Positions 49,906 through 57,730 of a stretch of DNA of 64,000 nt are shown piece by piece. Where the stretch lies: contig NZ_MAUE01000041.1 in the NCBI RefSeq assembly GCF_001702265.1, forward strand, positions 124,001-188,000. Reading direction: 5' to 3'. The notes below the pieces were generated by a model, which was not told the DNA's origin, searched no databases, and worked only from the letters and a program-made list of their open reading frames with translations. A program made the position numbers and the translations under genes. Every line of letters begins with the position of its first letter. Within the stretch, counting starts at the first letter, position 1. Source of the DNA: Pseudomonas aylmerensis (lineage in GTDB: Bacteria; Pseudomonadota; Gammaproteobacteria; Pseudomonadales; Pseudomonadaceae).

Positions 49906-51680
49906 GCCGGTACCTCCACCAGTGGGCCGCGTTTGGCCAGGTATTGGTCAATGATCGCCTTGGCGGTCCACAGGCTCAGCGCGCCAATGGTCGACGTCGG
50001 GTTATAGCCGGCGTTGTTCGGGAATGAAGAGGCACCCAGGACGAAGACGTTGTGCACGTCCCAGCTCTGCTGATAGCGGTTGAGTACGCTGGTTTTCGGG
50101 TCCAGGCCCATCACCGCGCCGCCGATGGTGTGGTCGCTGGAGGGCAGGTAAGGCCCATAGTTCACGGCTGCCGAGTCAAAGCCGTTGACGATTTTTGCAC
50201 CCATGGCCCTGCCGATTTCCACCGCTTTGTCTTCGGTGAACTTGGCCATGCGCCGGTCGTTCTCGTTGTAGTCGAAGGTCACGCGAATCAACGGGTCGCC
50301 ATTGGCATCGTTGTATTCCGGGTCCAGGTCCAGGTAGCACTCGTCATGGGAAAAGCTGGTGCCCTGGTTGAAGATGAACGTGCCGTTCTGGAACGCGTGG
50401 GTATAGGCTTTTTTCCATTCGCTGCCCCAGCGTGGAGTGCCTGGTGGGACAGCGTCTGCGTTGCCGATCGGACGTGCGCCACGGGCTACCACGAGGATCC
50501 CGGCGCCGCCGATGAAGCCCTTGCCGGTGTGGTCGAAATTGTCGCCGTTGTAGTCGTCCACCTGGGCGGAGAGGGCGCCTGCACCGATGTACTGGTTGAG
50601 CTGCTCGTCCTCGAAAAACAGGTTGGCGCCGGACACGGTCTGGAAACTGTAGGCGCGGCCCACCACGCCTTGGCGGGTCTCGGGATTGTAGGGTTTACCG
50701 ATTTTCGAGAGCAGCAACAGCCGCACGTTCTGCATCTGGAAGGCGGAGAAAATCACGATGTCCGCCGGTTGCTCCCACTCCATTTTGTTGCGGTCGAGGT
50801 AGCTCACGCCGCTGGCGGTCTTGCCGTCTTCGGCGAGATTGGCGCGCAGCACGGCCGATTCGGTCAGCACGGTGAAATTGCTGCGCTGCATCAACGCGGG
50901 AATCACACAGGCATTCGGGCTCGACTTGGAGAAGTTGCCGCAGCCGTAATACAGGCAGTAGCCGCAGTAGGTGCAGGGCCCCATCCGCACACCCAGCGGG
51001 TTGGTGTAGGCCTGCGAGGCCTGGCCTGCGGGCACCATGAATGGGTGCAAGCCAAGCTTTTTGCTGCCTTCGGTGAACAGGTCGGTCAGGCGGGTGGTGG
51101 CGAGTGGCGGCAGCGGGAATTCACTCTTGCGGTTGCCTTCGAAGATGTTCGCACCGCCGATCTTCTCACCATTCAATACGCCGGCCTTGCCCGATACGCC
51201 GGCGATTTTTTCGAAGCGCTCGTAGAAGGGTTCGAGGTCGTCATACGTCACGCCCCAGTCCTGCACGATCAGGCCTTTTTCGATTTGCTGCTGGCCGTAG
51301 CGCTTGAGTGTAAAACTATAGGGCTCGAAGTCGAACGGCAGGAATCGCCAGGCCATGCCCGCCCAGTGCGTGCCCGATCCGCCGACGTTGTAGCCCAACT
51401 CGTTCAGGCTCCAGTCGCGGGTGGGCAGCGCGGTTTGCGAGCGGTTGTTGCGAAACGTGGTGGTTTCGATCGCGGGCGGCAGCAGCATGCTGCGGCGGGT
51501 GTCCCAGCGCAGTTCATCAGTGTCCACCGAGGGCGGGAAGTCGGTGGCGGTCTCAAACCACGGACCGCGTTCGATGGCGACGACATTCAAGCCGGCACGG
51601 GTCAGTTCTTCGGCAATCAGCGAGCCGCACCAGCCGAGGCCGACGATCACTGCGTCGACTTTGGGGCGTACATTGGCCAT
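49902..51680 (-). CDS. GMC-type FAD dehydrogenase large subunit, gluconate 2-dehydrogenase-like
   Basis: A 592-residue flavoprotein. The FAD fold is VDAVIVGLGWCGSLIAEELT at residues 7-26; the C-terminal catalytic region contains NNAGYNPTSTIGALSLWTA. A cysteine-rich stretch (CTYCGYCLYYGCGNF) matches the iron-sulfur ligand region of fructose and FAD-glucose dehydrogenases. With the small subunit upstream and triheme cytochrome downstream, this forms a three-subunit periplasmic enzyme oxidising gluconate or another sugar or sugar acid. The exact substrate is uncertain. Confidence 0.9.
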   Translation of the reverse strand: MANVRPKVDAVIVGLGWCGSLIAEELTRAGLNVVAIERGPWFETATDFPPSVDTDELRWDTRRSMLLPPAIETTTFRNNRSQTALPTRDWSLNELGYNVGGSGTHWAGMAWRFLPFDFEPYSFTLKRYGQQQIEKGLIVQDWGVTYDDLEPFYERFEKIAGVSGKAGVLNGEKIGGANIFEGNRKSEFPLPPLATTRLTDLFTEGSKKLGLHPFMVPAGQASQAYTNPLGVRMGPCTYCGYCLYYGCGNFSKSSPNACVIPALMQRSNFTVLTESAVLRANLAEDGKTASGVSYLDRNKMEWEQPADIVIFSAFQMQNVRLLLLSKIGKPYNPETRQGVVGRAYSFQTVSGANLFFEDEQLNQYIGAGALSAQVDDYNGDNFDHTGKGFIGGAGILVVARGARPIGNADAVPPGTPRWGSEWKKAYTHAFQNGTFIFNQGTSFSHDECYLDLDPEYNDANGDPLIRVTFDYNENDRRMAKFTEDKAVEIGRAMGAKIVNGFDSAAVNYGPYLPSSDHTIGGAVMGLDPKTSVLNRYQQSWDVHNVFVLGASSFPNNAGYNPTSTIGALSLWTAKAIIDQYLAKRGPLVEVPA

Positions 51681-51761
51681 TCGGGAATTCCTCTTCGTTA
51701 CAGCAAATCACGGTCAGTCGGCGATGATGGATAGGCCTCATCGCTCAAATGTTCTGGGGGC

Positions 51762-52487
51762 TCAAAGCGTGTTGTCGATCAGGCTGGTGGGGATGATGTT
51801 GAGCTTCTGGCCCTTCTTGGCGATGACGTCACGAAAGTCATACCGCGCGCCGGGGAAGCCGAGCATCTTCCAGCTCGCCATGCCCTTGTTGCCGCCGTAG
51901 AGCGGGTCCGACAGAAAGCCTTCACGCATGTTGGCCAGCACTTGTTCGAAGATCTCCTTGGCACCGTCATCAAACTCGGCTCCCACCTGCACGGCGTTCT
52001 TCTCGAAGCGGGTCAGTACCTGGTCCTGTTGCTCGCCTTGCAGCTGCACGAATGGCTTGCCGAATTGCGCCTGGCTGTCCACGTCAATCGCGACCAACCC
52101 TTTGCGCCAGCGCTCGGCGGGGGTGAGTGCCGATTGGGTGCCCTGTTCAAAGGTCCCTTTGACGAAGCGGCCCAGCCGGTACAGCGTGGCGCCCTTGCCG
52201 TAGTCGCCCGCCAGCTGGCGATCGATAAAGGTCGCGCAGCCGGCGTCCTTGCCGCCGATGGACAGCGCGTCGGTGGGGATCAGCCGTTCGGCGATGGCTT
52301 CGGCGGTCTGGAACTCATGTTGATTGAAAAACGCCAGGCCTCCCTGGCGGACCGGGGGCAGGGCCGGCAGGCTGGCAGTGCCTGGCTCCCAGGGTTGGCC
52401 GCCGGTGATTTCCGCGGCGCGGGCGGCGGGCAATGTCGAGGCAGCCGCCAGCGCTATGGCCGAGGATAAGAAGTCTCTGCGCTGCAT
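51762..52487 (-). CDS. gluconate 2-dehydrogenase subunit 3 family protein, Tat-exported
   Basis: A 241-residue small subunit. The signal peptide MQRRDFLSSAIALAAASTLP has the twin-arginine motif, so it probably carries the folded flavoprotein, which lacks a signal of its own, across the membrane. Family features are HEFQTAEAIAERLIPTD and the C-terminal YGGNKGMASWKMLGFPGARY. AAAGGA precedes the ATG at 52487. It is the first gene of the dehydrogenase operon. Confidence 0.9.
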   Translation of the reverse strand: MQRRDFLSSAIALAAASTLPAARAAEITGGQPWEPGTASLPALPPVRQGGLAFFNQHEFQTAEAIAERLIPTDALSIGGKDAGCATFIDRQLAGDYGKGATLYRLGRFVKGTFEQGTQSALTPAERWRKGLVAIDVDSQAQFGKPFVQLQGEQQDQVLTRFEKNAVQVGAEFDDGAKEIFEQVLANMREGFLSDPLYGGNKGMASWKMLGFPGARYDFRDVIAKKGQKLNIIPTSLIDNTL

Positions 52488-52945
52488 GAAGGTTCCTTTG
52501 CGAGTCTGGCGCGTTTCCCGTGCGCACACGGCAGCGCCCGCAGGGTTTTATGCCTGCGACACTCACACCAACAGGGGCGGCGCGGGGGACGAGCGGGATG
52601 ATTCAGAATGTTTCGATCTGGAGTTTAGGCGGCGACAAATGACGGTGCTATTAACAATTTTGACGTAAAACCCTCAAAAACTGACGCACTGGGCCATCGC
52701 AAATCATTGATAGGAAACAGCATTTTTTCAGTGGCGGGATTTAACGGTTTCCACTGGAGGCTAAAAACGCCTGCGTGCGCCGGATCTGCTGCCATAGAGG
52801 GAGTACACGCATTGGTGACGCGACAGTAGGGTGCAGTGCAGGTGGTTTTCCTTACCCGTTACCAGGTGTTACCGCTCGTCGGAAATTGAGCACTATCATA
52901 GAGTTGGAGCGGTCGATGTACTGCGAAGAATAATCACAGGTGGCT
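52488..52945. other. intergenic region upstream of dehydrogenase operon
   Basis: About 450 bases with no convincing gene. It must contain the promoter of the dehydrogenase operon on the minus strand and that of the small plus-strand gene at 52946. I see no strong terminator, RNA motif or repeat in it. Confidence 0.5.
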
Positions 52946-53164
52946 ATGCGATCCCTAATTCTTGATATGCCGAATGGACGCGAGCTCGTTGAGGAACTCG
53001 ATCTTGCGACCGAATTGATGATGTCCATTCCCATCGAATTGGTGGGCGGAGATGAGTGGCTGGAGGCTTTTGCCAGGCAACAGCGCGCCTTCAAGGAATG
53101 GCGCTCGTACCTGCATTGCAAGGCCAAACATTCGGTGTATGACATCGCCCGCAAGATTGCGTGA
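52946..53164 (+). CDS. small hypothetical protein, 72 aa
   Basis: A short helical protein (LILDMPNGRELVEELDLATE; EWLEAFARQQRAFKEWRSYL) with a basic end. AGGTGG is spaced five bases from the ATG; the GTG six bases upstream is another possible start. No family is recognised. Confidence 0.5.
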   Translation: MRSLILDMPNGRELVEELDLATELMMSIPIELVGGDEWLEAFARQQRAFKEWRSYLHCKAKHSVYDIARKIA

Positions 53165-53209
53165 GGCAAGGCCTGGCGGTTCAAAAGCGTGGTGTAGAGG
53201 CATTGATAA

Positions 53210-53235
53210 GGGGTGTGCACGTGTGTTCACACCCC
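53210..53235. terminator. hairpin between convergent genes
   Basis: GGGGTGTG (53210-53217) and CACACCCC (53228-53235) form an 8-bp stem with a ten-base loop between the stops of two convergent genes. No T tract is present, so its strength as a terminator is doubtful. Confidence 0.4.
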
Positions 53236-53261
53236 GTCCTGCGGGAAAGGTGACGCTGGCT

Positions 53262-54038
53262 TCAGGCGGTCGGCCTGACCCGGAAGGCCAGGAATACCGG
53301 GCCGTAGGGAAAGGTGCTGACTTCCAGCTCGTCCAGCGGGTTGAGCGTGTGCGTTCGGGCCCCGGCGTTGCTGTAGATAACATGGCTGCTGGACACCGCA
53401 ATGTTGATCTTGCCGGCCGCCGCCTGGATCAATGTGGCCTTGAACCCTTCAATCACATCGTCGCCCAGCGTCAGCGTGACGTCCGTGTCGCTGATGACCA
53501 GGATCGACTTGCCCGAGTCGGCCATGGTCAGGGCCCTGCTGGCGGTGATCGAGACATTGGTGTGCACGTGTCCCCCCGCGTGGTAGCTGACCATCCTGGG
53601 GTCTGCAAAGACCCGGCTGAAGGTCCCGACGTAATTGACACTGGCGCGCATGTCATCAAATTGCTCGATGACGTAGGTGCCGATGCTGCCGGAGACGTCG
53701 GCGTCGGCGTCCAGTGCCCATTTACGTCCCACCATCAGCCCGATCTGGGTGCTGGCGCGCACACCTGCACGCATCTCCTCGAGAAACAATTGGCTGATCT
53801 GGCCACCGCCCTTGCCCTGGGCATAGGTGAACCGTGCGATGGAGTGACTAGCCCCGGTAGGGCTGCCCTGGGAAGTATCGACCTCGTAGTCGATGAAGTC
53901 CGCCGAAACGACGGTGGTGGTCGTATTCGCGTTAGGCGCCCAAGTGAAATCCAGCACCCTTCCGGTCTTGACCTGCTCCAGCGTGGTGGTGGGCTGGGAC
54001 GTTGTGGTCGAACCTGATTGCTTCAAATCATCGGTCAT
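53262..54038 (-). CDS. hypothetical protein, 258 aa, Thr/Ser-rich start
   Basis: A 258-residue protein without signal peptide or membrane helix. It begins with a Thr/Ser-rich stretch (SGSTTTSQPTTTLEQVKTGR) followed by beta-rich sequence. The central segment STQIGLMVGRKWALDADADV SGS region and the end LDELEVSTFPYGPVFLAFRV look folded. I do not recognise the family; phage tail-like or surface-associated roles cannot be excluded. The start at 54038 is best because AAGG is nine bases upstream of it and sits directly against the alternative ATG at 54047. Confidence 0.6.
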   Translation of the reverse strand: MTDDLKQSGSTTTSQPTTTLEQVKTGRVLDFTWAPNANTTTTVVSADFIDYEVDTSQGSPTGASHSIARFTYAQGKGGGQISQLFLEEMRAGVRASTQIGLMVGRKWALDADADVSGSIGTYVIEQFDDMRASVNYVGTFSRVFADPRMVSYHAGGHVHTNVSITASRALTMADSGKSILVISDTDVTLTLGDDVIEGFKATLIQAAAGKINIAVSSSHVIYSNAGARTHTLNPLDELEVSTFPYGPVFLAFRVRPTA

Positions 54039-54342
54039 GATGCTCATCCTTAAGTGCAATGCGTGTGGGTGTGGGTCGAGCGATGAAGTGCGATTTGGGC
54101 GTGCCGTGCGACTATTGATTTGATCCAGCACGCGCGTCAGTAAAGCAGCATCCGTAGGGCCTTGCCGTGGTTCAACCCGCGACGATAAAACGGCTCGACG
54201 CGTGCTCGCTTGATCTTGGTTCCTGGGGCGACAGGTTTTGCTGCTGAAGTCCGCCCAGGCGGCCATGACGACGCGAGCGCCACTCTGGAACTAAAAATCC
54301 ACCGCCACGCTCTCAGTTTTATCTTTTCGATTGGGATGAGTC
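54039..54342. other. divergent intergenic region
   Basis: About 300 bases between the 258-residue gene and the XRE regulator. A TGTGGGTGTGGGT stretch lies near 54063. I see no gene or clear terminator. It should hold both divergent promoters; the XRE protein may act here. Confidence 0.4.
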
Positions 54343-54630
54343 ATGAGCATTGGTGCAAGGTTGAAGGCGGAGAGACTGAGGCTGGGTCTATCGCAGTCAG
54401 AGATTGGAAAAATCGGTGGCGTCGAAGTGAACGCCCAGGGGCGTTACGAGAACGGCATCCGCCACCCACGCGCGGATTACCTGGCCGAGGTGGCAAAAGC
54501 CGGGGTTGATGTACTGTTCGTCATCACCGGGCAGCGTGCGCAGAGCGGCGCTGATGATTCCCTGAAAGCCGTCGAGGCGTTGGACAGCGCCACCGAATGC
54601 CTGGAAAAGGCCAGGGAGCTGATTCATTGA
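54343..54630 (+). CDS. XRE-family helix-turn-helix protein
   Basis: A 95-residue regulator with a Cro/CI-type helix-turn-helix (RLKAERLRLGLSQSEIGKIG, then VEVNAQGRYENGIRHPRADY) and a short helical tail. The sequence VLFVITGQR after the DNA-binding part is typical of small phage-type or plasmid-type XRE proteins in pseudomonads. GGGATGAG precedes the ATG. The target is unknown, possibly the divergent 258-residue gene. Confidence 0.8.
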   Translation: MSIGARLKAERLRLGLSQSEIGKIGGVEVNAQGRYENGIRHPRADYLAEVAKAGVDVLFVITGQRAQSGADDSLKAVEALDSATECLEKARELIH

Positions 54631-54716
54631 GTCTCAGCGACCCGCCGCCCATCTCGGGCGCAGCTGCTACGCTTTGTTTGAAGGATTATGGGCTTTCAAC
54701 AAGATGACAGGACGTC

Positions 54717-54809
54717 ATGGATAAGCGACTTGCAGGTCTCTCGTTTCTGCTGACCCTCGGCTGGGTAGTCGCCGTTGTGTCGGTCATTTGGTATTTCTAC
54801 GAAAACTAG
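54717..54809 (+). CDS. 30-aa single-span membrane microprotein
   Basis: The frame reads MDKRLAGLSFLLTLGWVVAV followed by VSVIWYFYEN. It is a basic head, one hydrophobic helix and an aromatic end. AGGA is five bases upstream of the ATG. It is downstream of the XRE gene on the same strand. Function is unknown; small membrane regulators or toxins can look like this. Confidence 0.5.
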   Translation: MDKRLAGLSFLLTLGWVVAVVSVIWYFYEN

Positions 54810-54899
54810 GCCGATTTCCGCACTCTATTGCTCAGACCCCAGCGGCTCTGGCGGCCTCAACACCCGGCAAACTGCGCGTCTGCCGGGAATGACGAGCGT

Positions 54900-55460
54900 T
54901 TAAGGCATCAAGACCGAGTCGACAACGTGGATCACGCCGTTGGACTGCATCACGTCTGCGATGCTGATACTGGCCTTGCCGCCCTTGGCATCGACTACCC
55001 AAAGCTTGCCGTCATGCAGCTTGATGTTCAGCGACTCACCTTGAACTGTTTTCAATACTACGGTGCCACCGTTCTTCTTGGCGTCGGCCATGAGCTGTGC
55101 CGATGTGTGAGTGCCGGGCACGACATGGTAGGTCAGGATTTTAGTCAAATCGGCTTTGTGCTCCGGCTTGACCAGAGTATCGACGGTACCGGCTGGAAGC
55201 TTTGCGAAGGCTTCGTTGGTGGGCGCGAACACCGTAAAGGGGCCTTTGCTGTTGAGTGTATCAACCAACCCGGCAGCCTTGACGGCTGCGACGAGTGTCG
55301 TGTGGTCCTTGGAGTTGACTGCGTTCTCGACAATTGTTTTGCTTGGGTACATCGCTGCACCTCCGACCATCACTGTGTCGGCGGCAAAGCTGAGCGTTGC
55401 GGTGACGGAGAGAATCGCGAAGCAGGCTGCTGCTGCAAGTTTCTTGTAAAAAGCGTGCAT
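54900..55460 (-). CDS. secreted fasciclin (FAS1) domain protein
   Basis: A 186-residue exported protein. Signal peptide MHAFYKKLAAAACFAILSVT ends near SFA/AD. One FAS1 domain follows with H1 box GPFTVFAPTNEAFAKLP and H2 box NGVIHVVDSVLMP, and the YH motif in KILTYHVVPG. FAS1 proteins mediate adhesion or act at the cell surface. AAGGAG stands six bases before the ATG. Confidence 0.9.
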   Translation of the reverse strand: MHAFYKKLAAAACFAILSVTATLSFAADTVMVGGAAMYPSKTIVENAVNSKDHTTLVAAVKAAGLVDTLNSKGPFTVFAPTNEAFAKLPAGTVDTLVKPEHKADLTKILTYHVVPGTHTSAQLMADAKKNGGTVVLKTVQGESLNIKLHDGKLWVVDAKGGKASISIADVMQSNGVIHVVDSVLMP

Positions 55461-55671
55461 GATGTATCTCCTTGGCTCTCATGACCTCCGGGTGAGGGTA
55501 TTGAATCTACGAGCCAGCGATCAAAGTGGATGCACCGGTTGACAAAATAATTCTTGGCTCCCAACTTTCCTGGCTGACCAGCGTCTCGTCCGGGCTCGGA
55601 AGCGAGGTTCGTGGAGGCTAAGGGGCTTCGTTCACTGCCGAGGGCATTATGCAGTCACAACAGAACAGGCT

Positions 55672-55938
55672 TTGGCGCTGGGATTAATTGCGGACCGCGC
55701 GTTGATGTCCAATTGCTTTGAAAGTGACGTGAATGCCCCGATGAAAGTACGGGCTGCAGCCCACATAGCGTATGCACTGCATAATGAGGCCGAGGCGTTC
55801 AGCAACGGCGCAGACTTCAACCTTGAGCAAGCCTTTTCACAGGTTGGCACTATCGACCAAGTCCTGGGTGACGGTGTGGTCTGGCCACTCTTGAGCCAAC
55901 TCGATAGAGACGCTGAGCCCTCAAGCCGGGGCGGGTGA
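55672..55938 (+). CDS. hypothetical small protein, start uncertain
   Basis: The open frame from TTG at 55672 gives 88 residues, mainly helical (ADRALMSNCFESDVNAPMKV; ALHNEAEAFSNGADFNLEQA). The reading frame continues upstream in a protein-like manner (HYAVTTEQALALG) without an ATG or GTG before a stop, so the gene may be 5'-truncated or begin with a rare codon. It distantly recalls small DUF3077-like pseudomonad proteins, but I am not sure. Confidence 0.35.
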   Translation: MALGLIADRALMSNCFESDVNAPMKVRAAAHIAYALHNEAEAFSNGADFNLEQAFSQVGTIDQVLGDGVVWPLLSQLDRDAEPSSRGG

Positions 55939-56089
55939 TGGTAATCCGTCATCCATCGCTAGACGTTTTAACGTGCCTGTTGTCGAAAACTGCTACCCCG
56001 ATCTTAAATATCAGCGCGAAGTGACGCACAATAAACCGCGCCTATACGGATGTAGTGCCACTCCCTCTTCATGACTAAGGACGGTAATC

Positions 56090-56410
56090 ATGAATTTCAA
56101 ATGCGTGTTTTCCCTCCTGCTATTGGCCGGTTGCGCTTCTCAACCCAATCACCAAGGTGTCAATTGGGGGGAGGGCAGCTGCCCCAAACCAGCCCCTGAA
56201 GACGTCTCCGCCACTCACCACCTGATTATCCAGGATGGCAAAACCCTCAAGTGCCAAATCCGTCCATACGTATGGAACATGGCTTGCCAAGGAATCGTCG
56301 ACGGAGAAACCGAAGGCGTTGTTTGCCAGGATGGTGGGGGAAACCAGATGATTTTCCTGTTCGATAAGAGCGGGGTGCTGACTACGCATCGCAGCCTGAG
56401 GGCAGGCTAG
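56090..56410 (+). CDS. small lipoprotein, 106 aa
   Basis: Signal peptide with lipobox LLAGC (MNFKCVFSLLLLAGCAS). The mature part has five cysteines and short beta strands (HHLIIQDGKTLKCQIRPYVW), and may be disulfide-stabilised in the periplasm. AAGGA precedes the ATG. It precedes another lipoprotein gene by 29 bases on the same strand; they may share a transcript. No family is recognised. Confidence 0.65.
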   Translation: MNFKCVFSLLLLAGCASQPNHQGVNWGEGSCPKPAPEDVSATHHLIIQDGKTLKCQIRPYVWNMACQGIVDGETEGVVCQDGGGNQMIFLFDKSGVLTTHRSLRAG

Positions 56411-56439
56411 GATCGGATTCAAAAAGGATAGCGAATCAT

Positions 56440-56874
56440 ATGTACTCTAAAACGTCGTTGATATTGACGGGGCAAGCCGTCTTATTCATGTGCATGCTCG
56501 CGACCGGGTGTTCAACGCACAAAGACTCACATTCATTGCCGAACCTTGCGGGTGCACAAGGCACGCTCAAGCTCGCGCAACAGGCAATTTCAGCGTATGA
56601 GCGAGGCGATAAAGAGCGATGGCAGTCACTGTTATGCCTTGAATCTGTTGATGACCCGCTGACGGGGTGGAATCAAATGCGTTCGCTGGTGGGTGATATT
56701 TCTGAAGTTAGATTGGTAAAGGTGTCTGAGGCATCAAACGCGGGTAATGGATCTGATGCAGACAGCTTTACCAACGTTGTTTATGAAGTGAAATCGCAGC
56801 ATTACCCCCTTAAAACGCTTCTCCTGAAGTTTTTCCCTACTGAAAAAGATCAATGTGTGGGGTTGGTTTATTAG
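56440..56874 (+). CDS. lipoprotein, 144 aa
   Basis: Lipoprotein signal with lipobox LATGC at residues 20-24. The mature chain (LKLAQQAISAYERGDKERWQ, then VVYEVKSQHYPLKTLLLKFF) resembles small NTF2-like or DUF-type periplasmic proteins, but I cannot assign it. AAGGA lies 11 bases before the ATG. Base composition is more AT-rich than in the backbone operons. Confidence 0.6.
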   Translation: MYSKTSLILTGQAVLFMCMLATGCSTHKDSHSLPNLAGAQGTLKLAQQAISAYERGDKERWQSLLCLESVDDPLTGWNQMRSLVGDISEVRLVKVSEASNAGNGSDADSFTNVVYEVKSQHYPLKTLLLKFFPTEKDQCVGLVY

Positions 56875-57012
56875 CCGGAGACAGCGGGCGGCCTGTTAAT
56901 GTGTGCCGGCCCCTGCCAGAGCGCATCGGTGATTTCACGCTGAGGCATGACGGTTGATGGCGTATGGGGCGGTAAAATCTACACTTTTTGTTTTTTCAGG
57001 GAGATGAAAGAA

Positions 57013-57189
57013 ATGTTCCACAGGTACGTGCGCCCGGTTGGCTATGGTTTGGCGATAGTAGGCACCTTCTCACTGCTGTTTTCGGCGTTCGAGTTGTTTG
57101 CGGGAAGAGACACCCTGTTTGCCGTGGCTAAATCAGCTGTATTTGTTGCGCTTGGCATTTGGGTGATCAAGAACTCAGTAAAGGCCTGA
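57013..57189 (+). CDS. small two-helix membrane protein, 58 aa
   Basis: A short protein with two hydrophobic helices (GYGLAIVGTFSLLFSAFELF; FAVAKSAVFVALGIWVIKNS). AGGGAG lies about nine bases before the ATG at 57013; the ATG at 57004 touches it and is less suitable. It ends ten bases before the stop of the convergent small gene. No function is known. Confidence 0.55.
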   Translation: MFHRYVRPVGYGLAIVGTFSLLFSAFELFAGRDTLFAVAKSAVFVALGIWVIKNSVKA

Positions 57190-57198
57190 TACGCAGGA

Positions 57199-57408
57199 TC
57201 ACTCCGGTGACATCAGCACGGCCAGAGTGAGCTTAATGAACTCTTCGTTTTCATCGATGGTGTGCAAAGCGCTGCGCACGTTTTCTGCCACTTCAGCGGA
57301 ACCGCGTTGCTCGACCCAGTTCGATAGCTCCATGACAGAAGCCTCGAGGGCCAATTGGTTCTCGTAGAGTTTTGATAGCAGGGAGGGCAATAGATCTGAG
57401 TTTGGCAT
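57199..57408 (-). CDS. small helical hypothetical protein, 69 aa
   Basis: A 69-residue acidic, all-helical protein (LLSKLYENQLALEASVMELS; IDENEEFIKLTLAVLMSPE). GGAG stands about eight bases before the ATG. No family recognised. It is the last host-side gene before the tRNA-Leu fragment. Confidence 0.55.
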   Translation of the reverse strand: MPNSDLLPSLLSKLYENQLALEASVMELSNWVEQRGSAEVAENVRSALHTIDENEEFIKLTLAVLMSPE

Positions 57409-57502
57409 GGCTGATTCTCCGTGGATGTATCAGCGTAGCAGGTGGTGAAACAGGGACTTTGATTTGAGTCGGCAGAAGGCCGGGAGATGGGAATTGCGGA
57501 GC

Positions 57503-57546
57503 ATAAAAAGATAAGGGCCTGCATGAAGTTCATCATGCAAGCCCTT
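57503..57546 (-). terminator. native terminator of the disrupted tRNA-Leu gene
   Basis: Read on the minus strand, AAGGGC and TGCATGA pair with their partners around a six-base loop (one mismatch), and an A-rich plus-strand stretch (57504-57509) gives a T run. It lies nine bases after the CCA end of the tRNA fragment. Confidence 0.8.
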
Positions 57547-57554
57547 GATATCTT

Positions 57555-57614
57555 TGGTGCCCGAACCCGGAATCGAACCGGGACGCCCTTACGAGCGGGG
57601 GATTTTAAGTCCAC
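57555..57614 (-). tRNA. 3' fragment of tRNA-Leu(UAA), integration (att) site
   Basis: The minus strand reads GTGGACTTAAAATCCCCCGC and on to TTCGATTCC and GGGCACCA. This is the anticodon arm with UAA anticodon, variable arm, T arm and CCA end of tRNA-Leu. The D arm and the 5' acceptor strand are absent. It is therefore a partial gene: the host 3' end, displaced by an element inserted to its right, the typical attachment site of a tyrosine integrase. Confidence 0.82.
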
Positions 57615-57730
57615 ATACAAAGATATATAAAACAGTAGGTTAGGGCGATTATCGGTCCGCAATTGTTTGCGCGGGCCTCGCTTGAAGCCCTTTGTTTTCA
57701 AGGGCTCATATTTTATTGCGGAACGAGTTT

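Noticed and set aside
50052..51734. 560-codon plus-strand frame
   Set aside because: Antisense of the GMC flavoprotein, with no domain signature.
57555..57614. Complete tRNA-Leu gene
   Set aside because: The 5' acceptor strand and D arm are missing upstream of the anticodon arm; only the 3' part is present.
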